Source of the DNA: Diplosphaera chodatii
Taxonomy: Eukaryota; Chlorophyta; Trebouxiophyceae; Prasiolales; Stichococcaceae
Reading direction: 5' to 3'
NCBI GenBank assembly: GCA_032358165.1
Contig: JAALGY010000049.1
Coordinates: 124,001-188,000, forward strand
Length of the DNA stretch: 64,000 nucleotides
Below are positions 1-11,609 of this stretch, piece by piece; position 1 is the stretch's first letter, and every line of letters starts with the position of its first letter. The translations under genes were made by a program, and so were the position numbers. Below the pieces are notes generated by a model. It had not been told where the DNA came from and searched no databases. It saw only the letters and a list, made by a program, of their open reading frames with translations.

Positions 1-146
1 AAGCATGTTGCAGGTTGCTGAACCAGCTGTCAGCGCAACACACCCTGCAGCGTTGCGCACTGCTGCGCGCCCTAGCATCGGCGCATGGGAGGGCTACCAT
101 GTGTCATCGTAAAACTGTTGGCATTCGGCTTGCAACAGCGTCTCAC

Positions 147-2285
147 CAGGTCGCCCATGTTGAGGATGATCTCCGGGTTGCTGGCCGCCAGGTGCTCCAG
201 GGTGGAGCTGGAGTTGCTGGTGTCACCCTGCAGAAAGGTGACACAGTAGTGCTCAAACACCGGATCTCGTACACGAATGTCCAACATGTACGGCATGAGC
301 TGTGGTATGCACAGTCAAGACATGCTGGTCGACATAATCGTCTGTCTCTGCTGCTGCTCGTCTGCAGGCATCGAACCCCAGCAAGGCTGCGATCGTGGTT
401 TGGACTCAGCTGCGGCTCTCACCAGGTCGCCAAACATGCCGATGCGGATGGGCTTCACGTGGCCGACTGCCGGCAGCGTCTTGAAGCTCTTCTCAGGCGA
501 CCTGCGAAAAGACATTCAGGGGGTTTCGGCCCGAGGTGCATCACCAGCAGAAAGGTCTGCAGTTGCGGATGCTGACAGCATGCCAAGCTGATGTATGGAC
601 ACCCCGCTCTGCTTTTCGCCCAGTCTGATGTGCAGCAGCCACATCTGTAACAGGCACAGCATCATGCACCCGGCGCCCGCAGGTGCGGCAGCCGCCCTGA
701 GCGCGACTCACGTGTTTTCCTTGGTGCCGTCGCCAACAATGTAGTAGTACGTGGTCTTCGGCTCGAGGTTGCCCAGCTTCACCAGGTGCTGCACCGGCGA
801 CGTGCTGCGCAGACGGAAAACGGGGCTCTCGGACCAGCCAGCTGAAGTGCCCTTTGCTGGGTGTTTCACTGCCAGCATGTGTGCCAGGCAAAATGCAGGA
901 GCACCGCACGGCTGTGTGGCTGCGCACTAGTTGGAGGCCTGGGGGAAGGTGGCGTTGTCGTAGTAGTAGATCACGCTGTGCACGCTCTTCTTCCTGCCAG
1001 CAGGGCGCACTCAAGATGTAGAGTGCACAGCGGGAGCAGAAGCCGCTTCACACAGACGGGAATGGTAAGACAGACACCACACTGACCCGCTGCGGAACAA
1101 GATCAAACATGCTCGGCAGCGAGTCTGCACGTTCAGGCAGAACCGCAAAAGCGCTCCACAGTATGAGACGGCTGCCGTGCAGCGAGCAGCAGAGGGGTGA
1201 AGCCGCAGCAGGGGAGTGGAGACTGGGTGGAGGCTGACCCCTTCTTGACCCTGTAGGGGCCGCCGCTGCGGGTGGAGTAGTGGACCCGGGGCGTGGGCTG
1301 CGCGTCGGCCGCCGCCTGCCCCAGGGTGGCCGTGTCGATGGCGCCGATGAAGGCGTCGCCGCTGGACCACATCACCCACATCTCCTCCGGCGACGTCCCC
1401 TGCGCCAGGTGGACCTGCGGGCGGGGCGGCAGCAGGGTCTACACTGTGAATGACTATGAACTACAGAGCGCTGCCGGCAGGCACACCACCAGCGTGTCCT
1501 TTCGCCTGGCGACATCGCCTGCGCCGCGTGGATCTGCGGGCAGGGCGGCAGCAGGGCTGTGAGTGCGGGATTTGCTGGTCAAAACCCGGCGGCAGTGTAC
1601 GACCTGCCCGCTGGCGACGCCTGGGCCGCAGGTGGATCTACAGGGACGGCAGCGGCATGGTTGCTGGATCCAGCCATGGGCGCTGCAGGGTTCCCGCAGC
1701 AGTCACCCGCGGCACGGCTGTGGCACCATACTGCAGCGTGCACTTGCTGCAGGGGATGCAGCTGCGCACAGACGTGGTATCAAGCATGTGCCCTCCAGCG
1801 CTGTGGACAACGCCCGCAGCTCGCCCCAACAGGCGCACAAAAGCCTGCTGTGCCCATGCATGGTGGCAGTGGAGCAGATGTCATTCCAGGCTGCAGGACC
1901 TGACACCGAGCCGAAAACCAAATCGCGTTTCTGAAGGGTGGGCTTGAAGGGAGCTCAACCCACCTGCTCCGGCTGGTCGCCGGTGACCTTCTTGGTGAGG
2001 GCGGGATCCGTGAGCAGCTTGCGCTCGCTGGCGGTGGGGAACGGGTTGACGGGCCCGGTCACCGGGCTGATCGGCTGCGTGAGCTGCGCCTGCAGGCACC
2101 AAGATTGCAGATTATGCTGACCTGCCACAGCCCGCAGGCCAAAGCCGGAACTTGGACTGCCAGGTGCACAGCCACGTGCCATTGCAAATCTGGCACACCG
2201 ACGCAAACATTTGTTCACGCTGACTCACCGCTACGACGCTGCAGCCCAGCAGCGCCAGAGCCACACCTAGCGTGCTGGATGCCAT
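147..2285 (-). CDS. Purple acid phosphatase, N-terminal part (3' end off window)
   Basis: Secreted or vacuolar metallophosphatase that releases phosphate from organic esters; only the first 233 residues lie in the window. Exons: 2285-2229, 2089-1964, 1414-1239, 993-928, 825-712, 501-423, 227-147, all phase-compatible. Exon 1 is a 19-residue hydrophobic signal peptide (MASSTLGVALALLGCSVVA). Exon 3 carries the Fn3-like N-terminal domain (PEQVHLAQGTSPEEMWVMWS, then a PRVHYSTRSGGPY stretch). Exon 5 has TTYYYIVGDGT. Exon 6 has the start of the catalytic domain (TLPAVGHVKPIRIGMFGDL), giving the first metal-ligand Asp, and exon 7 ends NPEIILNMGDL, the second ligand block just before the expected SYAD. 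The remaining ligands (GNHE, and the His pair) are outside the window. The exon 3/4 and 4/5 junctions are the least certain. The 5' edge of exon 3 is repeated twice in intron 2. Confidence 0.88.
1391..1655. repeat. Three copies of the PAP exon 3 5' edge
   Basis: Direct repeats starting at 1391, 1508 and 1612 (spacing 117 and 104) each hold about 45 bp. Each spans the intron 2 acceptor and the first codons of exon 3 on the minus strand. The first copy is the real exon edge; the other two lie in intron 2 and have drifted (first against second copy roughly 85% by eye). Confidence 0.75.
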
Positions 2286-3157
2286 GTTGAAGGGCGATCA
2301 CCCGTAGATCCGGGACGGTGCCACTGCACCAACACTATCCGAAGATTCACGCCACCAAGATGTGCAAGCGCAGTGCGAGCCTTGGCAGGTCAATGCTCTG
2401 GCAAGAGGCTTGACGCTGACTACTGAGAATGCCCTTTGCTGGAGCAGGGCACACCACCGAGGCAGTTGTGCACTGGAAGACGCAAGCCGCCATAAAAGGC
2501 AGGGCGTCATGCGCGCAACCGGTTTGCAGCACGCACGCAGAGGCGACGGAAGCATGCTGGCACAAACAGGTGTCCGTCTGCATGAACGCAAGCTGCTGAA
2601 TGCATCCAGGTGGGGACGCCGACAGTCTGCCTGCGGATGCGCCAATTTATATGGACATGCATGCATGCCGCTCACGCACCTATTCCACCGTCACCGCCAA
2701 CGCACCCTGCTTCTGCGACAGGGATGAAGTCCTGCCAAGCCGTACGGCAGCGGGGTGTGCGGCGCCGGAAAGTGGAGACAAATGTGCTCGAGTTTGAACG
2801 ACATGCTGTTGAACATTCCCTCTGAAGTCAGTCCACGTCAGCAAGATTCCCGTCCCCCAACGTGGCTTCAGCCTAGGTGGCGCGGAAGGTTCAGAAAAAT
2901 AAATTGGGCAAGGGTTGGGATGGAAAGGGGGTTGGGGTTGGGACCGCGCTGTTGCGCTACTCGATTTGGTGAGCAATCAATCGCTCTGAAAAAACCTGAC
3001 TGTGTTCATGCCCCGCTGCCCTTCTCACGCTCAGAAAAGCGGGGCTACAATGCCGCCAGATTGTGGGCGAACCTCTGAAACGTGAACCTAACAGTCAGTG
3101 CATCACACCAGTTGCTGCCACTCTATCTATCATCTGAACCACGTTGACAATCATCTG
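2286..3157. other. Intergenic: PAP promoter and TFIIB 3' region
   Basis: This 870 bp stretch lies between the PAP start codon and the TFIIB stop, both genes on the minus strand. Apart from one TATA-like box I see no coding exon, RNA gene or clear repeat. No TGTAA signal for TFIIB was found on the minus strand. Confidence 0.7.
2645..2651 (-). promoter_or_regulatory. Possible TATA box for PAP
   Basis: TATAAAT on the minus strand, 360 bp upstream of the PAP ATG, in otherwise GC-rich DNA. The distance would require a long 5' UTR or a 5' UTR intron, so the assignment is weak. Confidence 0.3.
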
Positions 3158-6100
3158 TCAGCCGGCAACCTGCGGCAGCGCCGACAGCACATCGGCACCC
3201 GCGAACCAGGCTGGCACCAGCGCCGCTGCGTCCGAGCGCAGGTCCGCGTACGCCGCCCTGATAGTGACGTCCGCCACGCCGCTGACCGTGCTGATCTCGT
3301 GGACGCTGGGGTGCTGGGACGCCTGCACATTTCGTGACCACCGCTTGCCTGGCTGTTGTGTGTAGAGTAACCCTCAGGCTTGTACCGCATGCAGCACCGC
3401 ATAGGTGTACCGCCAGAACACCGCACAGCATTGCTCATGCTGACACGGTCGGGCACCGCGCTGTAAGCCCAGGGTTTAGGGTTCACCTTGGGCAGCACCG
3501 CGACCAGCAGGATGAGGCCGGCGGCGACGGAGATGGGGGTGCGCCCGTCCCAGGGTTTCGGCTGCCCCCCCTGCTGCGCGCCGCCCCGGGGGCTCGCCCG
3601 CTCCGCCACCTCATTCGCCACCTAGCATGGCAACTACATCATACAGAAACGGGAGGCAATCTGATGGCACAGGAGCAGGCTGGCTACAGCGCTGCAATCG
3701 CATCGCTGTGGGACAATGCCACCCCTCAGCAGCTTCCAAGCTCGGGTCCGCTGCTGAAAATCTGGAAGGGGGTCAGCAGGGCAGCACCTCATGGCATCTT
3801 GCAGCTGGCAGTTTGAACAGCGCTGCGCAGTTTCAGAGTGGCTGCAGCCGCCACCGCACCTTCATGTCCTGCGCGGACATGCCCAGCTGCGAGCAGAAGC
3901 GGCGCACGTAGTCGGCGGGGTGGATGGCGTCCACATACTGGTCCAGCTGCCGCTGGATGGCTGTGTACGCCCGGCCGATGTCCACCTGCGCAGGGGACAG
4001 TTTACATAAGTCAAATGATCAAATTCATTTGCAGGGCGGATGGCGTCCACATACTGGTCCAGCTGCCGCTGGAAGGTTGTGTACGCCTGGCCAATGTCCA
4101 CCTGCGCAGGGGACAGTTTACATAAATCGAATGATCAAATTCATTTGCGGGGTGTATGGCGTCCACATACTGGTCCAGCTGCCGCTGGATGGCTGTGTAT
4201 GCCCGGCCGATGTCCACCTGCGCAGGAAAGGGACATTGGCTGAGATGCGCAGAAATTGTTCCTGGGACCACGTGCAGCAGGTAGTCTTGGATGATTGCTG
4301 CCCGGACTCGCCGGCTAACTGGGGCACGCTGCACTCCCAGTCACCGGGGTAATCTAGGTACACACACCCCTCGTACCAACGAGGGGTAGAGCAGTGAGAC
4401 ACCGGCAGAGTGGTGTGCCTTGCAAGCAGATGCATGGTCTCCGGGGCCCAGCATACAGGTGAAGGCACACCTCAAGAGCACATGCACCACGAAGGAACTG
4501 GGTCAGGAGTGGGACCATGTTCACCTGTACGTTCAGACCTCTAGACGACTGCTGCCATCAGCCAGGGTGTTCAGCACAGCAGAGGTGCTGCCAGCAGAGC
4601 CACGGGAGCAGCCTCAGCATCAGCCGTTTCTGCTGAGCCGGGAGGCTATACTACCCAGGCCCGCCCAGACGTACATCAGTGTGCTGGTGGCCAAACATGG
4701 CAACGGTACATCTTCACAGCAGTAGGAAGTTTGGCAGCAGCGCCCAGGCATGTAGGGCTGGGGCCTGACCGCTTGCTGCAGGAACATGCAATGCTCCGTC
4801 ACCTTGCTGGTGCCGGGCGCGCTCGCCAAGATTTCCTTGAAGGTACGCAGATTCATATTTAGTGTGAAGTTTTCATTATTCGAGTGTACTGGCCACCTTG
4901 CTGGTGCCGGGCGCGCCCGCCAGGATCTCCTTGAAGGTGCGGGGGTTGTGCTCCAGGCGGCACGCCATGTACACGCACGCCGCGTGCATCGCCACCGCCT
5001 GCCGCCCCTTCACACCCCCCGACTCCAGCGCCTGCTGACACCAGAGGGGCCCGTCTTGAGAAACACCACATCGAAAGATATGTCTACATTTTGACTCACA
5101 TGTGATAGTGCATGACATTGCTGCGACTGGGATGGGATCTGCAGCATTGTCAGCCGTCGCAGTGCTGCTGCATGTCGCCGGCCCTCTGCTGCTGCGCCGC
5201 ATGCAGCTGCACCACACGAAAGATGCTGCAGACCGCAGAGCATGCCCCAAAGCACCTTCTTGAGGATCTCGCAGGCGCGGTCGCGGATGATCTTGACCAG
5301 CGCTAGGCGGTCGCAGATGGCGTTGATGCCCCTGAAGCCCGTCGTCAGCCCCTTCTCGCTGACGCCCCCGCCACCGCCGCCGCTCCTGTATGTATGATTG
5401 CTGTCATCATGTGATTTGCCGGCGGGTCAACCTGCGCTGGCTGCTGCAAATGATGCAGACATATGGCTCGGAGCAATGTACAAAGACTGCACATTCGTAG
5501 GCTGTGCGCAACTCTGACATATGACCCCAGTGACACATTTGCGTGCAACCCAAGGAGCCCCATGCTGCTGACCTGGCGGCCATCCGGCGCAGCGCATTGG
5601 AGGCCGCGTCGTTGGCGAGGCCGCCGGCGGCGCCGATGGTGGTGGTGAGCGAGTTCTCGCCCAGCAGCGCGTTGGTGGGCCCGCCCACTCGGTTGGGGTC
5701 CACCGTCTGCTTGTCCTACAGGGAAGGTAAGCGAGGACCATCAGTGCTTGATTGTTGCTAAGCTGTGCATCAGCCTGTACTTGGAAAGTGCCTTCCAGGC
5801 AATGGCTGCAGCCAGGCAGCTGACATATTTCAACAGACACAGTGTGAGGGTGCAATGGGGTGATACATGAGCAAAGGAGGTAACTTCGAAAGGCAGTGCC
5901 TACCGAGTCGCTGAAGGTGCGCCATTCAGAGCGCACATCGATGGCATGCGCCTCAACCACAAGCCCGCACTCCTGCAGTGTGTATGGGCTAAACTATACA
6001 TATGAGGTAACATGTTGCATGCCGATACATGAGCATTGACAGCACATGGCAGGGCCCAGCCATGTGGCCCAGGGTTTTGGGGTGGGCAGGGTTTAGAGCC

Positions 6101-6242
6101 AGCACCACTTGAGCCGACGCACCCTGCAGATGAGGTCCCCCGCTGAGAAGTCGTCCACGAAGTCGCTGCCGCCGCAGTCGGGGCACCGCTGCTCGTACTT
6201 TTGGCGCGTCACAATGGCCGCCTGCTGCGCTGCTGACGCCAT
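3158..6242 (-). CDS. TFIIB: Transcription initiation factor IIB
   Basis: General RNA polymerase II factor that bridges TBP-bound promoter DNA and the polymerase. Eight exons (6242-6123, 5972-5904, 5715-5573, 5385-5256, 5031-4897, 3985-3860, 3621-3487, 3322-3158) give 340 residues, normal for the family. The N-terminal zinc ribbon has CPDC at residues 20-23 and CREC at 39-42, split by intron 1. A B-reader/linker follows (VDPNRVGGPTNALLGE), then cyclin fold 1 (DRACEILKK, ACVYMACR, TFKEIL) and cyclin fold 2 (GRTPISVAAGLILLVA, SGVADVTIRAAYADL). All intron phases match. Introns 5 and 6 flank unusual repeats: the 3' edge of exon 5 and the 5' edge of exon 6 recur inside intron 5. The intron 7 donor is followed at once by a telomere-like motif. 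Start chosen because it gives the complete zinc ribbon. Confidence 0.95.
3472..3486. repeat. Telomere-like motif at TFIIB intron 7 donor
   Basis: GGGTTTAGGGTTCAC on the plus strand. On the coding strand the intron therefore begins GTGAACCCTAAACCC, so the motif abuts the splice donor. Confidence 0.7.
3921..4230. repeat. 116-bp tandem array of the TFIIB exon 6 5' edge (3 copies)
   Basis: The shared GTCCACATACTGG element lies at 3929, 4045 and 4161, an exact 116-bp period. Each unit holds the acceptor plus about 22 codons of exon 6 and roughly 45 bp of flanking intron. Only the copy nearest exon 7 continues into the rest of the cyclin fold; the other two run into AT-rich spacer and lose the TFIIB frame. 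Confidence 0.9.
4801..4940. repeat. Duplicated TFIIB exon 5 3' edge
   Basis: The end of exon 5 (TFKEILAGAPGTSK then GT) is repeated 94 bp further into intron 5 as TFKEILASAPGTSK then GT. The copy keeps a GT at the same place, so it is a potential alternative donor. Confidence 0.85.
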
Positions 6243-7172
6243 GCCGCCCCGCTGACGCCGCCGGGTGGTCAGGCGGCGTCAGCTGGCAGCAGGAATCCGC
6301 TGATGCCCGCGCCTACTGAGCAGTGGCCCGGCCCCTACACCGCCGTCTGTGCAGTGTTCTCAGGTCTGGGGCGCACGGCACGCTGCGCAGCTGTTGGGAT
6401 GTGCTGTCACTGCGCGGGGGCAGAGCTGTACGTGATTGCGAGACACCCTGATGCGTTGCCACCAAGCCTCGTCCGTGCTTCGGTGCTTCACAAGGTCTTG
6501 CACAGCAGCTTGACAAAAACAAGGCACTCAGGCGGTAGGAGAGGCCAAGTCCTCAGTCTGGCGATCTACAAGCGGGCAGGCTTGTGGTGTGGTGGCACAG
6601 CAGGTGTTAGGTGTGCTCAAAGCGTGCATGCTAAAGGCAGCTCTGAGTCGCAGCGGCGCAAACCCGCGACTGCTGCGCGCCGTGGCGTTCCAGCGCACTT
6701 GATGCTGACCAACATGCAAGTGCTTCTAGCTGCCGCTTCACCTGCTTCCATGTGGCACAGCACACTCTTGCCTGATAGGCAAACAACGTACATCCAGCAC
6801 ACGCCATCACTCCTTGTTCATGATGCGTCGGCACGTTTAAGCACGGTCACAATCACTTATTACTGTGGCTGCACCTATTCAGAACCCACACTCTCCAGGC
6901 GTGTATCAGACCTCGTCTGTGGCCCATGCTTTACAATCCTGCGCACGTGGACAAGAAAATCTTCCTCATCCCTGTGATCCAATCCACGCCCAGTTCTGCG
7001 GCCTGCGCTCCACTGCGCCACCTTCCACCGTATCTAGCCTGTGTGAGAGCTGCGTCTGACCATCACCAGTCTACACAGTCCGGCTCCTGGCTGTCAGAGG
7101 CGTCAAGTTGTGCTGTAGGCAGCAGCAGGCGGCTGCGACTCGGCTACACGGTCGCACTTAGAGGCAGCAGCC
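6243..7172. other. Divergent promoter region, TFIIB / CRD1
   Basis: 930 bp separate the start codons of two head-to-head genes, so it should hold both promoters. I see no clear TATA box and no tRNA. A long open frame (6303-6977, plus) is discussed under rejected items. Confidence 0.75.
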
Positions 7173-10100
7173 ATGCAGTCCGCCCTGCTGGGCCGCACAG
7201 CGTTCTGCCCGCGTGTGGCAGCGCAGCGTACGCCATGCCAGCGGCAATCTGCCATGGTCGTGCGGGCAGCGGCAGCCGTCGATGAGGTCACCGGCCTGAA
7301 GACGATGCGGAAGGGCGTCAAGGAGGTGGGCACTTTCCCTCGTCGACAGCCAACGCTCACCTTCAGGGCAGGCTGGTACCTGACAGTCTGCAACTGCGGG
7401 CTTAGGGGCGTTGCGGGGCTGACTTTTGGTCGGCTATGCTGGTTAATGGCTTCCAGAACTGTGCTGATGCACTTTACGTCCACGTCGCCGGCGGGCACGA
7501 GTCACATGCAAAGTGCTGTATGCTTGGTGATCATTACAACCGTTGTGTGGCGTGAGCTGACAGCTGGGATGGTGGCCATTTATACATGCCTAAGACAGCG
7601 CTCTGACTTCAGCATGCAAGCGAGCCAAAGGGGCCTGGTCGCCCTGGCTGTGCTGTGGCCGTAACGTGTGCAGCCCTTGAAGTGGTACCTTCGTTCCGCG
7701 TGCCGCCGAGACGACCAGCTGTGTGGGGCTCGTGTGTCGGCGGCGTCACTTGACGTGTCTCGCATGCTGCTGCGCTGCAGTTCGGCAGCGACACGCTCCT
7801 TACGCCGCGCTTCTACACCACCGACTTCGACGAGATGGAGCAGCTGTTCAGCCAGGACCTCAACCCCAACCTGGACATGGCAGAGCTGGAGGTGCGCCTT
7901 ATTTGGTGTTTGGTATCGACACCCCTCATGATGGCCGCCGTACTGGGCAGGCAGCAGGCGTGCCTCAGTGCAAGCTGTCGGCAGCGGGACTGCAGCAGCA
8001 ACAGGACGGCAGCGGCAGCAGCGCCAACTCAGCGCCGCCGCCAGGGCTGCCGTTCACAGCTGGCGCACAGCATTTGGCCCACACGCGATTGCATGGCAAA
8101 GACCCAGCACCCCAGTGCCGCCCCTGCTCTTGCCAGCCCCCTGCTCAGCAGCTGAGCGCCTCCAGCCTGTGGCGAACTCCCTGTCACTTCATCAGTGGCG
8201 CGTGCTGTGCTGCAGGCGATGCTGGCGGAGTTCCGGCTGGACTATAACCAGCGGCACTTTGTGCGCAACGAGACCTTCAAGAAGGCTGCCGAGGGCATCG
8301 AGGTGAGGGGCCCGCAGCTGGTGCTGCTGGACTGAAAGCTGCGGATGCGGGCTGGTGCAGCTTGACTGAAAGCTGCGGATTATGTCATGCCGCAATGACC
8401 GCACACCAGCAGTGGCGCATTGGGGCTTGCGTAAGACGTGGCCCAGTGTGCTGTTCTCTGCACTCTCGTCATAGGTTGGTAGCAGACCGCGCTGCGATGA
8501 GCAGCCGCTGCGCACTAGGGTTCAGCGGTGCTGCTGTGCCATGCAGGGCCCGGCGCGCAAGATCTTCGTGGAGTTCTTGGAGCGGTCGTGCACCGCGGAG
8601 TTCAGCGGCTTCCTGCTGTACAAGGAGCTGGGCCGGCGGCTGAAGAAGACCAACCCCGTCGTCGCCGAGGTGGGCCGTCGCACCTGACGCCCTGGCCCCC
8701 GCCGCTGCCGCTGGGCGCTGCAGGCCTGGCAGCACTTTGAGTCAGCGCGCTGCGGGAGCTGTTTCCGCTCAGCAGCCCATACTTGCATTGCACGGCTGCA
8801 CTGCATGTCGGCCATCAGTGGTGCCTGGGGTCGTTGCGGGCGCCAGCAGTGATACCCAGTGACTCGCACGACATGCTGTCCTGTGACCACCATACAATAG
8901 AGGGGAAAACCAGCCTGACTCCACCCTGAGGGCGACGCTGAGGCGCGCCTGCTGCCTGACGCAGATCTTCACGCTGATGTCGCGGGACGAGGCGCGGCAC
9001 GCGGGCTTCCTGAACAAGGCCATGTCGGACTTTAACCTGGCGCTGGACCTGGGCTTCCTGACCAAGAACCGGCAGTACACGTTCTTCAAGCCCAAGTTCA
9101 TCTTCTACGCGACGTACCTGTCGGAGAAGATCGGCTACTGGCGCTACATCTCGATCTACAGGTGCTGGTTCTGGGGACGTAGTCTTTGCCGTCAGCCACT
9201 TCATTTGTGGATTTCTGCACCGCACTCACGCCGATGCAGATACCTTCTGTTATGCTGCACGTCTGGCTGTTGGTCTTACCGTACGCCCGACATGTCCGTC
9301 ACCCATCAGGCTTGGGACGCCAATTCATGCTGGTCATCGCACATCTGCAGGCACCTGCAGCGCAACCCAGACAACCAGCTGTACCCGCTGTTCGAGTACT
9401 TCGAGAACTGGTGCCAGGTGCGCGACAGCCGGACTTTGTTGGTCCTCCTGCCAGCAGCTTGGAAGGCCTGATCATTCAGCGCATGCTCAAATCTGTGTGT
9501 GCAGCAGCCACCTGCGCAGCATCTGCCAGAGCGCTCGTCTGATATGCGCATGCATTTCACCACAGGACGAGAACCGCCACGGCGACTTCTTCACAGCCAT
9601 CCTGAAGGCGCGCAGCGAGTTTGTGGACAGCAACGACTGGCAGGTGGGGCTTTGAGCGGGCACACCCGTCTGAATGTGAGCAAGACTGGTCATGCACCAC
9701 CAGTGGTGAGCTGGATGCCCTCAGCGGCGTGCCAGCAATAGTCAGCACAGTTTGGAGGTCTGGCAGGGTCATAGGAGGGTTGCATTGCTGTGACGCTGGC
9801 TGCTCAACTCCTTACCCCCTGAACTGACCAAAAAGACCATAACCCTCAACTCAAGATGATAACAAAAATGTGTCTCATCAGCAAAATTGTTGCGCCCCGC
9901 AGGCCAAGGCGTGGAGCCGCTTCTTCTGCCACTCGGTGTACGTGACGATGTACCTGAACGACCACTCGCGGTCGTCCTTCTACGAGTCCCTGGGCCTGGA
10001 CACCACGCAGTTCAACAGGTGCGGGCCCGTGCGCCGGCCTCAGCCTCCTATGGTCCTTCACAACTCGGTGTTCATAGCAGCCTTGTGAGTCTGGTGCGGT

Positions 10101-10896
10101 TGCTGCACTCATGCTGCTCACTGCTGACGTCTGCCCGAGGTTGAGGCATCCTCTGGTTGCTGCCGCAGGCACGTCATCATTGAGACGAACAACACCACAG
10201 CGCGCATCTTCCCGTCAGTGCCAGACTGCGAGACGCCCGAGTACTGGTGAGCTCACCATCGATGACCTTGTACATTATGTGTACAGTCTGCGTTGACCTT
10301 CCGGTACGTGTGTTATGGCCTAACCACCTGCCAGCGTAGCATACTCGCAGCTGCATGGTCCTCTCCGGGACGCCGGACCTCTGTCTATATGCCCATAAGC
10401 AGGCCTGAGCTTGCTGTTCTGCTTCGCATCTCGTCCCAGCTACATTGGACAGCAGACAGCTGCAGTTGCGTCGGGCCCATACTCAGCTCATAATAGAACG
10501 TTGACTTGAAACATCCTGTCTGATGCAGGGAGCGCATGGAGGCGCTGATCAGCTGGAACAACAAGCTGGCGGCGATCGGCAAATCCGACGCGCCCGCCTT
10601 TGTGAAGCAGCTGCAGAAGCTGCCCATCTACGAGCGGTTCGCCAAGAACCTGCTGCAGGTACGGCCCAAACTCGGACAGTGTCCGGCTCCCTTCCCCAAA
10701 CCTGCTAGACTGCTGCGTGTGTAGATGTGCCTGTTCCAAGGGCTGCTGCCTATCACCACGAGTGCTGACGATGCAGTTGTTTATGCGTGTGCTGACACAC
10801 CATGGTGTATGCTTGCCCGTGCAGCTGTACTTCGGCAAGACCATCGACCAGGGCTCCGTGGATCTGGTGCCGGAGGACGCGCAGCTGGCGTACTAG
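7173..10896 (+). CDS. CRD1: Mg-protoporphyrin IX monomethyl ester cyclase, diiron subunit
   Basis: Plastid enzyme (CHL27/AcsF family) that forms the fifth ring of chlorophyll using O2 at a diiron centre. Eleven exons: 7173-7325, 7781-7891, 8216-8302, 8547-8669, 8965-9161, 9351-9417, 9566-9643, 9903-10018, 10169-10246, 10529-10658, 10825-10896. They give 403 residues, the usual family length. The first about 35 residues are Ala/Arg/Ser-rich without acids, a chloroplast transit peptide. Diiron ligands are visible as Glu135 in [13 protein letters not shown]167-x-x-H170 in DEARH, and E248-x-x-H251 in DENRHGDFF. The C-terminus is the family-typical [16 protein letters not shown]. All splice sites are GT-AG and all phases match. 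The gene is divergent from TFIIB and convergent with the b561 pair. A TGTAA poly(A) signal lies 328 bp after the stop. Confidence 0.97.
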
Positions 10897-11609
10897 GCAG
10901 TTCCGCTGGAGGAGGGCCGGCAGTGGACGCCTGCTGTATGGGGTCCACAGCACACATGGGACAGCAGCATGCAGCCGGGAGAGCGCTCCCACAGCATGGC
11001 GAGTGCCAACAGAGCGGGTGTCATCCTAAGGAGGAGCATTGGGGCTCTGGGTCAGAGAGCATCGTTGCAGCAATCGAAGCGCAGCCAGCGGCGGCGTGCT
11101 GGCATGGCGGCGAGATTGTCTTCATCTATATGGGTTTGGAAGTGAGGCGTGGGGCACAACCCGGAGCACGGCATTGTTGTGACACTTTTGGTCCTCTTTC
11201 AGTACAGATGCAGGGAGCGCAACTGTAATCACGACCAAGTGGTTTCACGATATGTGACCAACACTAGCAGTCTGATGCACATTTAACTGCCAGCCTAGAC
11301 AGCTATGATGCTGAACAAAACAATGTCATCACAGCGGCACCAAACTGATGAGCCACCAAGTCAATCAATGCCGGTACCGCAAGCATCTTGTTCGCGCTGA
11401 TTGCACCTCACTACACCACCAGCAGCTGGTGCCATCACGACAAACCCAGTCAGGTGTTATGGGTCTCATACATCCCAGCCTTGTTTCAAGCCATCGAAGC
11501 ACTGCAGCCTTTGCTCGCAGCAGGCGGCCGACAAGCACAAACTGCTGCGCAACACAAGCCCCAGTGCTGAGCGATCACGGTGCCAAAAATGCATGCTAGA
11601 TCCCCATGC
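10897..11609. other. Convergent 3' regions, CRD1 / cytochrome b561 A
   Basis: 713 bp between two stop codons facing each other. It contains the CRD1 poly(A) signal. No exon or RNA gene is visible, and no minus-strand TGTAA was found for the b561 gene. Confidence 0.7.
11224..11228 (+). terminator. TGTAA poly(A) signal of CRD1
   Basis: TGTAA is the usual chlorophyte polyadenylation signal. It is the only plus-strand copy I noticed after the CRD1 stop. Confidence 0.65.

Noticed and set aside
3921..4230. Regular 116-bp array considered as CRISPR or satellite
   Set aside because: The units are copies of a TFIIB exon edge; repeats and spacers of a CRISPR array are absent and the genome is eukaryotic.
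6303..6977. 224-residue plus-strand open frame between TFIIB and CRD1
   Set aside because: It lies in the shared promoter, has low third-position GC compared with nearby exons, no recognisable motif, and no splice or regulatory support.
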